From Lascolabacillus massiliensis (GTDB lineage: Bacteria > Bacteroidota > Bacteroidia > Bacteroidales > Dysgonomonadaceae): a stretch of 64,000 bases of DNA. The stretch spans positions 868,001 to 932,000 of the forward strand of contig NZ_CTEJ01000001.1 in assembly GCF_001282625.1 (NCBI RefSeq), read 5' to 3'. The position numbers and the translations under genes are program-made. The notes below the pieces were generated by a model. It saw only the letters and a program-made list of their open reading frames with translations, searched no databases and was not told the origin of the DNA. Each line of letters begins with the position of its first letter. Position 1 is the stretch's first letter. This document shows positions 28,805 through 37,353 of this stretch, piece by piece.

Positions 28805-28890
28805 TTTGTGTTCCTATGATATTTATGCACATTTAAATTACTAATATAAAAAATTGCAATTGTAATTATAATATAAGTTTAGATAAAGAT

Positions 28891-28923
28891 AAAGGGGCTG
28901 TTCCAAAAGGACAGCCCCTTTAT
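28891..28923. terminator. Bidirectional terminator between nfo and the GH20 gene
   Basis: AAAGGGGCTGT (28891-28901) pairs with ACAGCCCCTTT (28911-28921) over a 9-base loop, with A/T tracts on both sides. It separates two convergent transcripts. Confidence 0.9.
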
Positions 28924-28945
28924 GATTTATTGATATATTATAAAC

Positions 28946-31276
28946 TTAGTTCAGGCTTATTTCATCAACAAAAATAAATGCACGTCTCCCGCTTCCAGGA
29001 TGCCATTCAGGCATTACAGTAGGCTTAATTGTAATTCTGTAATAACGTGCAGTTACAGGGTCAAATGAGAAGTTATGCGTAGATATATCTGACCAATGTT
29101 CACTTTTCTGGTCTGAAATCTTCTCTGTTATAATAGATGAGAAGTTTCTTTTATCGTCTGATGACTCAACAATAATTTCTGAGCTATCAAATATCCAGTC
29201 TCCTGTAACAACTGCATTATTTACCTCAATAGAGCTGATTTCAGTTGGTTCCTGCATATCAATTATCGCTACAAGATCATCACCCTGAAAACCTAACCAT
29301 CTACCTGTACGATAGTTTGTGTTTTTACCTTTAAGTCCATCCACTAACATAGGGGCACCAGAATATTCATAACTGCGAGCCGGGGTAGAAAGTAATTCAA
29401 CTGGTTTGTATGTTGATTTGCTGATACTTATTACTTCACACAGGATTTTACTTTTAACTCCATTACGAATAGCAACAGCTTTTATTTCAGCATCTTCATC
29501 AATAGAAAATGTTCCATCATATAATGTGGAGGATTCTGAAGGATCGCTGCCATCAAGTGTATAGTATACATCAGCATCATCTATGGTTGAAAAGGTAATA
29601 TCGAGTTTATTTGATTCGAAATTTGGAGTAAACTCACCCTGAACATCAAATACATGTGTAGCATATGTGTAGCCCAGTTTTTCATATTGTTTAATAAGTC
29701 GAGGTAACCTTTCAAGGAAGTTCTCATAATTTTTATTCTCTGGCTGCATCCACTGAACTTCACTCATGGCTGCAAGTCTCGGTAAAACCATATACTCAAC
29801 ATGCCAGGATTCTTTAATGTACTCGGTCCACAGGTTAGCTTGAGGTCCAAGAATATGTTTTTTCTCTTCCTCTGTCAGGATATCAGGTGCAGGTTCAAAT
29901 CTGTATACCTGCTCAACAGGCAGGAATCCTCCGATCCCAAATGGCTCTTCAGCAGAATTCTGTGCCTGATAGTAGTCAAAATAAGCATAAGTGGTTGGTG
30001 TCATAATCACATCATGTCCCATCTTTGCTGCCTGAATGCCGCCATCCATTCCTCGCCATGACATAACTGTTGCGTTAGGCGCCAGTTCACCTTCTAATAT
30101 CTCGTCCCATCCAATAATTCTTCTGCCGTGACTATTCAGGAATTCTTCCACACGGGCAGTCACATAACTTTGAAGGAAATGTTCTGCTTTATGACCATCT
30201 TTATCTTTTAGACCCAGCTCTTTAATACGAGCCTGACATAGAGAGCACTCTTCCCATCTGGTCTTTGGAGCTTCATCACCACCGATATGAATATATTCTG
30301 AAGGGAAAATCTCCATCACTTCTGTAAGTACAGCTTCAAGAAATTCAAAAGACTCTTCTTTACCAGCACATAATATATCATCAAATACACCCCATTCGCC
30401 AACTACCTTATAAGGTCCGCCAGTACAACCTAACTCAGGATAAGCAGTCAGAGCTGCAAGCATATGGCCAGGCAGGTCTACCTCAGGTATTACTGTGATG
30501 TATCTCTCTCTGGCATATTCAACCACCTCTTTTAATTCCTCTTTAGTATAGTATCCGCCATGAGGAGTCCCATCATACTCGCCAGAATTACGTCCTATCA
30601 CAGTTTCACTTCTCATTGATCCTACTTCAGTGAGTCCTGGATACGAGTCAATCTCAATTCTCCAGCCCTGATCATCTGTAAGATGCCAGTGAAACCTGTT
30701 TACGTTATGAAGAGCTAGCATATCTATATACTTCTTAATGAACTCAACTGGTTGGAAATGACGTGCAATATCAAGACTCATTCCTCGGTATGCAAATCTG
30801 GGCTCATCATTTATAGTTGCAGCTGAATACAATACAGAACCAACTCTATCTATTGGTGTTGCTTTTCTTAATGTTTGAATTCCATAGAATACACCTGCTT
30901 CAGATGCTCCCTTAACGGTAATTGCTTTACTATTTGCAACTATTTTATATGCTTCTGAATTATCACTTTCAAGTCCTGTTGAAAGAATAATAGCATTTTC
31001 ATCCTGAGTTTCAGTATCTAAAGAAGTTTTAATTCCTGTGGCAATACTTATGTATTCAGCCAAAAACTCTGCATTACGCTTCATTTTATCATTACCATCA
31101 GGATAAATAATTTTTGTTGATGAGGTAAGAGTAAAAGCTTCACCGGTTTCCTTAGTAATCTCTTTTGGAAGAGGTACTACCTCATAATTAGCTTCAGAAG
31201 TACCTCGTCCTCCTATGCCGCATGAGGTAATAAAACCTAAAAGCAAAAAGAAAAATAACTGTTTAAACATTTGCAT
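28946..31276 (-). CDS. Beta-N-acetylhexosaminidase, GH20, lipoprotein
   Basis: A 776-residue lipoprotein (lipobox FITSC, Cys about 19). After a GH20b N-terminal domain (to about residue 155) comes a GH20 catalytic barrel with HIGGDEAPK holding the Asp-Glu catalytic pair, plus SWRGM and WTEYI in the substrate pocket. Next is a chitobiase/Fn3-like domain (DADVYYTLDGSDPS) and a C-terminal F5/8-type carbohydrate-binding domain (about 640-776). It should remove terminal GlcNAc/GalNAc from glycans at the cell surface or periplasm. Start could be ATG 31276 or 31270. Lies 46 bases behind cutC in one operon. Confidence 0.93.
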   Translation of the reverse strand: MQMFKQLFFFLLLGFITSCGIGGRGTSEANYEVVPLPKEITKETGEAFTLTSSTKIIYPDGNDKMKRNAEFLAEYISIATGIKTSLDTETQDENAIILSTGLESDNSEAYKIVANSKAITVKGASEAGVFYGIQTLRKATPIDRVGSVLYSAATINDEPRFAYRGMSLDIARHFQPVEFIKKYIDMLALHNVNRFHWHLTDDQGWRIEIDSYPGLTEVGSMRSETVIGRNSGEYDGTPHGGYYTKEELKEVVEYARERYITVIPEVDLPGHMLAALTAYPELGCTGGPYKVVGEWGVFDDILCAGKEESFEFLEAVLTEVMEIFPSEYIHIGGDEAPKTRWEECSLCQARIKELGLKDKDGHKAEHFLQSYVTARVEEFLNSHGRRIIGWDEILEGELAPNATVMSWRGMDGGIQAAKMGHDVIMTPTTYAYFDYYQAQNSAEEPFGIGGFLPVEQVYRFEPAPDILTEEEKKHILGPQANLWTEYIKESWHVEYMVLPRLAAMSEVQWMQPENKNYENFLERLPRLIKQYEKLGYTYATHVFDVQGEFTPNFESNKLDITFSTIDDADVYYTLDGSDPSESSTLYDGTFSIDEDAEIKAVAIRNGVKSKILCEVISISKSTYKPVELLSTPARSYEYSGAPMLVDGLKGKNTNYRTGRWLGFQGDDLVAIIDMQEPTEISSIEVNNAVVTGDWIFDSSEIIVESSDDKRNFSSIITEKISDQKSEHWSDISTHNFSFDPVTARYYRITIKPTVMPEWHPGSGRRAFIFVDEISLN

Positions 31277-31322
31277 TATATTTATAATTTAAATTGAGTT
31301 GTCTATTTAATTTGGGACTTTT

Positions 31323-32075
31323 TCATCTTTGAAGTGCTTCAATGGTCTTTCTGACAATTTCTGAGCTTGTAACCTGTTCTTCAAACTCATTAATTACAAC
31401 TGTTGTACCACCCATTTTTAATCCAGGGTTTCGATACAGCATACCACTTTCAATACTTTCCCTTGCAGAAAGATGAAACTCTTTTGCACCTGTTTCTTTA
31501 GCAAGAAATGCTATATTTTCAGCATTAACGCCACTACCTGGCATAATTATAATACGATCACCTGCTTTTCTTACTAATTCTTTAAGAAGACTGACACCTT
31601 CCGCCGCTTTTGGCTTTTGACCTGAAGTAAGTATTCTGTCAAATCCAAGTTCAATAATCTTTTCTAGTGCAACAAAAGGATCTTTACACATATCAAATGC
31701 TCTGTGAAATGTAACACTCAAATCTCCTGCAGCTTCAATAAGCTCCTTATTTCTTTTAATATCAATATCTCCATCAGCAGTCAGACATCCAAATACAACA
31801 CCATCTGCACCTAAATTGACGGCATTTTTTATATCTTGAAGCATAATTTTATGTTCAAGGTCGTCATATAAAAAATCACCACCACGTGGACGAATAATCA
31901 CGTTGAGTTTTATGTTCAAAAGTTGACGTGCCAAAATGATATCGCCATAAGATGGAGTAGTTCCTCCTTCAGGAATACCGGCACACAACTCTACACGATA
32001 GGCACCACCTTTTTGTGCTTCAACACAGCTCTTTACTGAATTAGCACAGATCTCGAGTAAGTATTCGTTTGACAT
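31323..32075 (-). CDS. cutC: CutC family protein (TIM barrel)
   Basis: A 250-residue CutC protein: start YLLEICANSVKSCVEAQKGG, then RVELCAGIPEGGTTPSYG, IRPRGGDFLY, VTFHRAFDMC and ILTSGQKPKAAEG. CutC was named for copper homeostasis, but its role is disputed, and the fold resembles sugar-metabolising barrels. It shares a transcript with the GH20 hexosaminidase, a common Bacteroidota pairing that suggests an amino-sugar link; that is inference. Confidence 0.9.
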   Translation of the reverse strand: MSNEYLLEICANSVKSCVEAQKGGAYRVELCAGIPEGGTTPSYGDIILARQLLNIKLNVIIRPRGGDFLYDDLEHKIMLQDIKNAVNLGADGVVFGCLTADGDIDIKRNKELIEAAGDLSVTFHRAFDMCKDPFVALEKIIELGFDRILTSGQKPKAAEGVSLLKELVRKAGDRIIIMPGSGVNAENIAFLAKETGAKEFHLSARESIESGMLYRNPGLKMGGTTVVINEFEEQVTSSEIVRKTIEALQR

Positions 32076-32123
32076 ATGATTTAATAAATATGATTAGAAA
32101 ATAAAATATTTAAATTAAGGGTG

Positions 32124-32131
32124 CAAACATA
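32124..32131 (-). promoter_or_regulatory. -7 promoter box for cutC-GH20 operon
   Basis: The minus strand reads TATGTTTG, about 50 bases before the cutC ATG. Confidence 0.45.
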
Positions 32132-32355
32132 ATAAAATATAATGATTTTATAGTGGATTCTGCTGTTATGTTACTGTAATTTTTAATAAAAACAGGTTTT
32201 AAACAAAACACTATATTTTAAATATTGCTTGCACTCACAAAATGACTACTAAGATAAGACTGGATTAACTAAAGTCTTAAAAACTAAATTAATAGAAATA
32301 TTGTTTTAATTAATAAGAACTCTTTCCAATGCTCAACCATTTAATTCTTACCAGT

Positions 32356-32910
32356 ATGAAAGATATAATATTTCAGATTCAAATTGTCCTTAGAGGTAGT
32401 AAGCCTAAGATCTGGAGACGTGTATTAATACCTTCTGACATGTCTCTGGCTGACTTTCATGAAGTGATTCAGACATCTATGGGATGGGAAAATTCACATC
32501 TTCATTATTTTGAGAAAAACAATACATTTTATACATTGAAAATTGAAGGAGATGATTTTTTGGATGAGAACAATAAAATAGACTATAGAGATTTAACTGT
32601 TGCTGATCTGCTTACTAAAAAGCACGATAGGATTACCTATGAGTATGATTATGGTGACAGATGGGAGCATGATATCTTTCTTGAGGATATAACAACAGTC
32701 AATCCACAGATTAAATATCCTGTTTGTATAGAAGGTAAGATGAGTTGTCCTCCTGAAGATTGTGGAGGAATAAATGGATATCATGATATTCTATTTATAC
32801 TAAAAAATCCTCAACACAAATATTATGAAAATTATAAAGATTGGCTTGATGAGAGATTCGATCCGGAGTATTTCAATATAGATGAAGTTAACAGAAGATT
32901 ACATTACTGA
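32356..32910 (+). CDS. Plasmid pRiA4b ORF-3 family protein
   Basis: A 184-residue protein of the pRiA4b ORF-3 family: PKIWRRVLIPSDMSLADFHEVIQ near the N-terminus, YEYDYGDRWEH in the middle, CPPEDCGGINGYHD, and a C-terminal FDPEYFNIDEVNRRL. These blocks are the family hallmarks. Function is unknown; members are linked with mobile elements but are also stable chromosomal genes. I chose ATG 32356 (MKDIIFQIQI); a start at 32329 adds nine residues. Its 3' end overlaps the convergent DUF4126 gene by 7 bases. Confidence 0.85.
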   Translation: MKDIIFQIQIVLRGSKPKIWRRVLIPSDMSLADFHEVIQTSMGWENSHLHYFEKNNTFYTLKIEGDDFLDENNKIDYRDLTVADLLTKKHDRITYEYDYGDRWEHDIFLEDITTVNPQIKYPVCIEGKMSCPPEDCGGINGYHDILFILKNPQHKYYENYKDWLDERFDPEYFNIDEVNRRLHY

Positions 32911-33479
32911 ACATATTGTTTCTTTCTTTTAATTAACTTCTTATATAAAATACGGAGAATAAAAACTATCAATATTACTATTAAAATTGCTACGATAATT
33001 GGTATTATCAAAGACAGGATAGAAAATCCCGTAGCTGCCACACCCTCAGTTGTGGAAACTACGGGATTACCTGCCCCTGCTGTAAATTTAGATGAAAATA
33101 GTCGTGTAATTGTACTGCCACTTTGAATTGTGGCTGCTGCTCCACCTCCTACAATAAAACCTAATATCCATTTCATCCATTCGTTTTCTGCAGGGAAAAC
33201 AGATGTCATCAGCAGTGTACCTGCAACAATTGAAAGTGGTGTTGCAATGGTGTCTATTAAATTATCAATAAATGGAATATAATATGCCAAAACCTCCAAA
33301 ACTGCTGCTGCACCAAAACATATGAGGGCAGGAGTTGACCCCATCCATTCGAAACTTTCACCTAATGGCAAGACTCCAAAGTGAGAAGCAATTCCTGCTA
33401 TGAGAAGTGGTATAAATACTCTGAAACCTGCACTGGCACTCAAACCAATTCCTAGAGCAATTGCACTGACAGTTTCCAT
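32904..33479 (-). CDS. DUF4126 membrane protein
   Basis: A 191-residue membrane protein with five or so hydrophobic segments. The start METVSAIALGIGLSASAGFRVFIP and the Gly/Ala-rich IVGGGAAATIQSGSTITR segment match the DUF4126 family. The C-terminus is basic (KKLIKRKKQ), so it likely faces the cytoplasm. Function unknown. It lies 42 bases behind the isomerase-like gene and is probably in the same transcript. Confidence 0.82.
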   Translation of the reverse strand: METVSAIALGIGLSASAGFRVFIPLLIAGIASHFGVLPLGESFEWMGSTPALICFGAAAVLEVLAYYIPFIDNLIDTIATPLSIVAGTLLMTSVFPAENEWMKWILGFIVGGGAAATIQSGSTITRLFSSKFTAGAGNPVVSTTEGVAATGFSILSLIIPIIVAILIVILIVFILRILYKKLIKRKKQYVQ

Positions 33480-33521
33480 ATAGATTTACTATTTTTACTT
33501 TATCCAGGTTTACTTAATATA

Positions 33522-34424
33522 CTACTTCATTGGTAAATGCTTCATAAGTAATTCTTTACTTTTTAAAATATTCTCGCGGCCGCTGGATTCAATTCCATAC
33601 CATCCTCTGAAACCTCTATCATATGTCATTTTAATCATTTTTTCAGTAAGTTCATCAGACGGCTGATTTCTAAAAGACATACCACCTGCATAAGGAAGAG
33701 TTTTTTCCAGAAATCCTACATTGTCAAATTCAGCTCCGGGTTGCCTCCAATCAGGAAGAACTCCAAAGTATTTACTGTTAACCACTTTCATTAAAGAATC
33801 TAACCAGTCGGCATCATTTGATACACCTCCATGATTTTCAATCAGTATGCTAATATTAGCCGGAACGGCATACTCCAGCATCATATTATATGTTTCGGCA
33901 GACCATTTAAGAGCTTCTCCTTTATCAATATCTTTTGCACCAATACAGTTTGTACGAATTGCGTGGCAACCAAGGTACTGAGCAATATCTATCCATTTTC
34001 TGTGATTAGTAACAGTCTGCTTCCTTTCCTCTTTTGATGGAGTACAAGTTTCACCTTCTGCATCAACCATAATCAATACCATTTTAACACCATGTTCATC
34101 TGCATTCCTTTTTAATCGATTTAAATAAGTAGCAATAGGAACTTCAAACAGTGTGTTAACGAATTCAATACCGCTTATACCAAAATCTTCGCGAGCGATT
34201 CTGGGAAAGTCTAATGTTTTCCACTCACCTTTATTTATTTCATCAACTAACGCCCACTGAGCAAGAGAAATGTTATTTTCTCCTATCCACTGAGAGCCTG
34301 CAGCAGCTATTGTACTGTTTTTTGAGTATGCCTGTTGCATATTTAATAATGAAGGAGCAATAAATGAGCCTGCTCCAATTGCTAATGTTTTTTCAAGAAA
34401 ACCTCTTCGGGATACTTTTTTCAT
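33522..34424 (-). CDS. Sugar phosphate isomerase/epimerase-like TIM barrel, Tat-type signal
   Basis: A 300-residue AP-endonuclease-2/xylose-isomerase-like barrel. The N-terminus MKKVSRRGFLEKTLAIGAGSF has a twin-arginine motif, so export in folded form is expected. Barrel landmarks: CHAIRTNCIGA, ILIENHGG (Glu metal ligand), GVLPDWRQPG, FRGWYGIESSG. These would hold a divalent metal. It lies 49 bases behind a Gfo/Idh/MocA oxidoreductase that also has an RR motif; the pair recurs in Bacteroidota for sugar or cyclitol breakdown. Substrate unknown. Confidence 0.85.
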   Translation of the reverse strand: MKKVSRRGFLEKTLAIGAGSFIAPSLLNMQQAYSKNSTIAAAGSQWIGENNISLAQWALVDEINKGEWKTLDFPRIAREDFGISGIEFVNTLFEVPIATYLNRLKRNADEHGVKMVLIMVDAEGETCTPSKEERKQTVTNHRKWIDIAQYLGCHAIRTNCIGAKDIDKGEALKWSAETYNMMLEYAVPANISILIENHGGVSNDADWLDSLMKVVNSKYFGVLPDWRQPGAEFDNVGFLEKTLPYAGGMSFRNQPSDELTEKMIKMTYDRGFRGWYGIESSGRENILKSKELLMKHLPMK

Positions 34425-34473
34425 ACTATTAAGTTTTCACTGTTAATTATATTAGTTATTATTTCTATTTAAA

Positions 34474-35994
34474 TCATTTAATTTCCCAGCCTTTTCTGTA
34501 TTCAGAACGATATAAATATTGGTTTGCATCCTGTATATTTGTAATAGTCATGTTCTTGTGATCATAATTAATCTTCTTTCCAGTTCTAAATGCTGCTGCA
34601 GCTAAATGTGCAGTCTCAATTATTGGCCAGGAGCTAAGGAAATTACCAGGTGATTGCTTGTTGTTTAAGATTGCTTCTATCCAGACATCAGTAGAGTTTA
34701 CACTTGTTCTTGAACGAGGTATCTCTTTTGAGCCTGTAACTTCGATCATTTTTGATACTGGTATTATGACAGGGTTTTCGCATCTGAATCCACCTAAGAT
34801 CTTACCTTTATCACCCACAAACATCATTCCCTCACTTTCGAAAACTTTATTATCAACTTCTAACTCCGGTGGAGTAGGAGGTCTCATTCCTCCATCATAC
34901 CAGAATAGATCAAAAGGACCACAGTTTTCAGATGCACTAAATTTCCACCTTACTATTGAAGATAATGGAAATGCAACACTGTTTGGTACATCCTTCATTT
35001 CATCAAACTCACCAATTGTTTTAGTTGTTGTTCCCATTGTTTCAACAGCAAATGGAGGCGCATCTACACCTAATGTTGTGAACAGAGGCCATAGACTGTA
35101 AATTCCCATGTCTGCAATACTTCCGGCGCCAAAATCATACCAACCCCTGTAGACTGTATGTGTATAGTTTGGATGATACGGTCTGTCAGGCCATGCTCCC
35201 AACCATAAGTCCCAATCAAAACCTTCAGGAATTTCAGGTCGATCTTTAAAAGTAGTTTGCCACTGTTGCCATACTGGACGATATGACCAGTTATGTATTT
35301 CCTTTAGGTTTCCAATTACTCCGTCGTCAATCCATTTTTTTACAGTTTGATATCTATCATGTATAGCGCCCCAGGCAAGCATATGAGTTATTAGATTGGG
35401 TTTACTTTTAACTGCCTCAAAAATGGCTCTTGTTTCATGAACTCTATTACCTAATGGTTTATGAGAGATAACATGTTTGTTTTTTTCAAGAGCTTTTAAA
35501 ATTATAGGAGGATAAGCATGATCAGGAACAACAATTTTTACTGCATCTATATCGTTTTCTTTCTCAAGCATTTCCCTGAAATCTGAATATGCAGTACAAC
35601 CAGAATAACTGTTTTTATTTCTTTCTTTAGCGTAATATTTATTTACAAAACTCTGACCACAGTCACGTCCTGCTGTTACATTAACCTCACCTCCCCAGGT
35701 TGAATCACCCAGAAGTTTTCTTACACTTTTCTTCAAATCACTGCCAGGTCCCCACTGATGATAACCAATAGGATATTTATTTGGATCACATACCGAGACA
35801 ATATGAACTCTTTTATCGGGAATTAGATTTATTAATTCACCCATTTGTTGCATACCAACTCCAATAAGTCCTATGTTTATTCTATCACTTGGAGCTACAA
35901 ATCCAACACCACCCAATACATTTCTTGGAATTACTGTAAATGCTATTGCCGATCCGGTATAGTTTAAAAAATCACGACGTTTAATCTTTTTCAT
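34474..35994 (-). CDS. Gfo/Idh/MocA family oxidoreductase, Tat-type signal
   Basis: A 506-residue NAD(P)-dependent oxidoreductase. The N-terminus MKKIKRRDFLNYTG carries the twin-arginine motif; the Rossmann segment RINIGLIGVGMQQMGELI follows. HKPLGNR holds the Lys-Pro pair typical of the family active site, and DFGAGSIADMGIYSLW the C-terminal domain motif. Exported members are usually thought to keep a tightly bound cofactor. First gene of a likely three-gene operon with the isomerase-like protein and DUF4126. Confidence 0.88.
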   Translation of the reverse strand: MKKIKRRDFLNYTGSAIAFTVIPRNVLGGVGFVAPSDRINIGLIGVGMQQMGELINLIPDKRVHIVSVCDPNKYPIGYHQWGPGSDLKKSVRKLLGDSTWGGEVNVTAGRDCGQSFVNKYYAKERNKNSYSGCTAYSDFREMLEKENDIDAVKIVVPDHAYPPIILKALEKNKHVISHKPLGNRVHETRAIFEAVKSKPNLITHMLAWGAIHDRYQTVKKWIDDGVIGNLKEIHNWSYRPVWQQWQTTFKDRPEIPEGFDWDLWLGAWPDRPYHPNYTHTVYRGWYDFGAGSIADMGIYSLWPLFTTLGVDAPPFAVETMGTTTKTIGEFDEMKDVPNSVAFPLSSIVRWKFSASENCGPFDLFWYDGGMRPPTPPELEVDNKVFESEGMMFVGDKGKILGGFRCENPVIIPVSKMIEVTGSKEIPRSRTSVNSTDVWIEAILNNKQSPGNFLSSWPIIETAHLAAAAFRTGKKINYDHKNMTITNIQDANQYLYRSEYRKGWEIK

Positions 35995-36090
35995 ATCCTT
36001 ATAGTGTTTTCAAATTATAAAATCACTTTTATTAATCATTAAAATGATAAGGATCTTCATAAAAGATTAGAAAGAGAAGGGTAACAAAAC

Positions 36091-36098
36091 CAAAGATA
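36091..36098 (-). promoter_or_regulatory. -7 promoter box for the oxidoreductase operon
   Basis: The minus strand reads TATCTTTG, a perfect TAnnTTTG, about 100 bases before the ATG at 35994. Confidence 0.45.
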
Positions 36099-36221
36099 TA
36101 GAAAAATATATTGAAATAACTAAATATATCAAGTTTCTTTTATTTAAGTGTATCATCTTGAATATAATAATTAAGTTGTGAATTTTAAATAGCCAACAGG
36201 AATCGTTACAGAGCTTATTGC

Positions 36222-36229
36222 TATCTTTG
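36222..36229 (+). promoter_or_regulatory. -7 promoter box for the HAD gene
   Basis: TATCTTTG lies 27 bases before ATG 36257. An alternative upstream start at 36218 would place the box inside the gene, so the downstream start is preferred. Confidence 0.55.
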
Positions 36230-36256
36230 CAGTTTATACAATATTCAAAAGTTAAT

Positions 36257-36907
36257 ATGGTAATTAAAGGTGTAATATTTGATTTTAACGGGACACTCTT
36301 TTTCGATACTCAACTGCATAATCAGGCATGGGATATTTTTCTAGAAAGATATTCACTAAATCTTGATGATGAAGAAAAAGATCGAAAAATTCATGGTAAA
36401 AATAATGCTGATATACTTGCAAATATCTTCAAAAAAGAGTTTTCATCAGATGAAGTTCAGAGATTAATAATTGAGAAAGAGAGTATATATCAATCACTTT
36501 GTTTGAAGCAGGAGATGAATCTTGCTCCCGGTGCAGTGGAGTTTTTTAAATATCTACAATCAAAAGATATTCCCTTCACTATTGCAACTGCATCAGACCT
36601 TTTTAATGTTGAGTTCTATTTCAAACATTTAAATCTTGGAGAGTACTTCAATTTTGACAAAGTAGTGTATAACGACGGTACAATGAAAAGTAAGCCCAAT
36701 CCTGAGATTTTTGTCAGAGCAATGAAAGTGTTAAATGTCAAACCGGAGAATGCATTGATTTTTGAAGACTCATCATCCGGAATTGGTGCTGCTGAAAATT
36801 CGAAAGTCGGAAAAATTATAATAGTGAACTCAACCAACTCTGAATACAGTAACTACAATCATGATGTTATAACTTCGTTCAATGAGATTGACAAGTCGAT
36901 TTTCTGA
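36257..36907 (+). CDS. HAD superfamily hydrolase with DxN motif I
   Basis: A 216-residue HAD protein of the beta-phosphoglucomutase-like subfamily (alpha-helical cap). Motif I is FDFNGTLFFD (Asp9, Asn11), motif II TIATAS, motif III Lys in SKPNPEIF, motif IV FEDSSSG. In most phosphatases the residue two after the nucleophile is Asp and acts as acid/base; here it is Asn, as in a recognisable DFNGT subgroup. Start at ATG 36257 is supported by the promoter position. Substrate unknown. Confidence 0.85.
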   Translation: MVIKGVIFDFNGTLFFDTQLHNQAWDIFLERYSLNLDDEEKDRKIHGKNNADILANIFKKEFSSDEVQRLIIEKESIYQSLCLKQEMNLAPGAVEFFKYLQSKDIPFTIATASDLFNVEFYFKHLNLGEYFNFDKVVYNDGTMKSKPNPEIFVRAMKVLNVKPENALIFEDSSSGIGAAENSKVGKIIIVNSTNSEYSNYNHDVITSFNEIDKSIF

Positions 36908-36963
36908 TAAATTGAAACATAACTATAGCAGCAGAATTTTAATCCTGTTATTAATCTGTAATT

Positions 36964-37353
36964 TTATAAATCAGAATCATATTTTACATAAAATATTCCT
37001 TTGTAACACAATCTTGAAATAAAAGTTACATAAATCTGAAAAATAAGGGAAAAAGGAATGATATGTATGTATGCCAAGGTCACAGAATCGCTTTTTTCAC
37101 CATTAGGTAAGGAATTAATATACACTGCTGATAAAATAAATATCAGCAGTGATATAATTAATTGTTTTCTATTGATCTTGCTTTGTGTAAGATATGTATA
37201 AGCTGATAATCCCAAAAAAATTGAAACAGCTACATTTTTGATGTAGTATTCATCAGAGTCTGCAACTAGTCCCAGCCATTGAGGAAGCTTAATAAGCAGA
37301 CTAACCAGAAGGCAGGAAATTATCAGCTTGAAAATGTCATTTTTCAAAACCAT
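36964..37353 (-). CDS. Small membrane protein, possibly truncated DUF4153
   Basis: A 129-residue protein with about four membrane helices. The segment SDSVTLAYIHIIPFSLIF resembles the DS-x-x-L-x-x-IH-x-P block of DUF4153 membrane proteins, which are normally several hundred residues long. If so, this is only the N-terminal part. It overlaps the alkaline phosphatase end by 17 bases and converges with the HAD gene. Assignment is weak; the reading frame looks real. Confidence 0.5.
   Translation of the reverse strand: MVLKNDIFKLIISCLLVSLLIKLPQWLGLVADSDEYYIKNVAVSIFLGLSAYTYLTQSKINRKQLIISLLIFILSAVYINSLPNGEKSDSVTLAYIHIIPFSLIFQIYVTFISRLCYKGIFYVKYDSDL

Noticed and set aside
32904-32910. Overlap of the pRiA4b ORF-3 type gene and DUF4126 as a sign of mis-annotation
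   Set aside because: Both frames are well supported up to their stops; a 7-base convergent overlap is normal.
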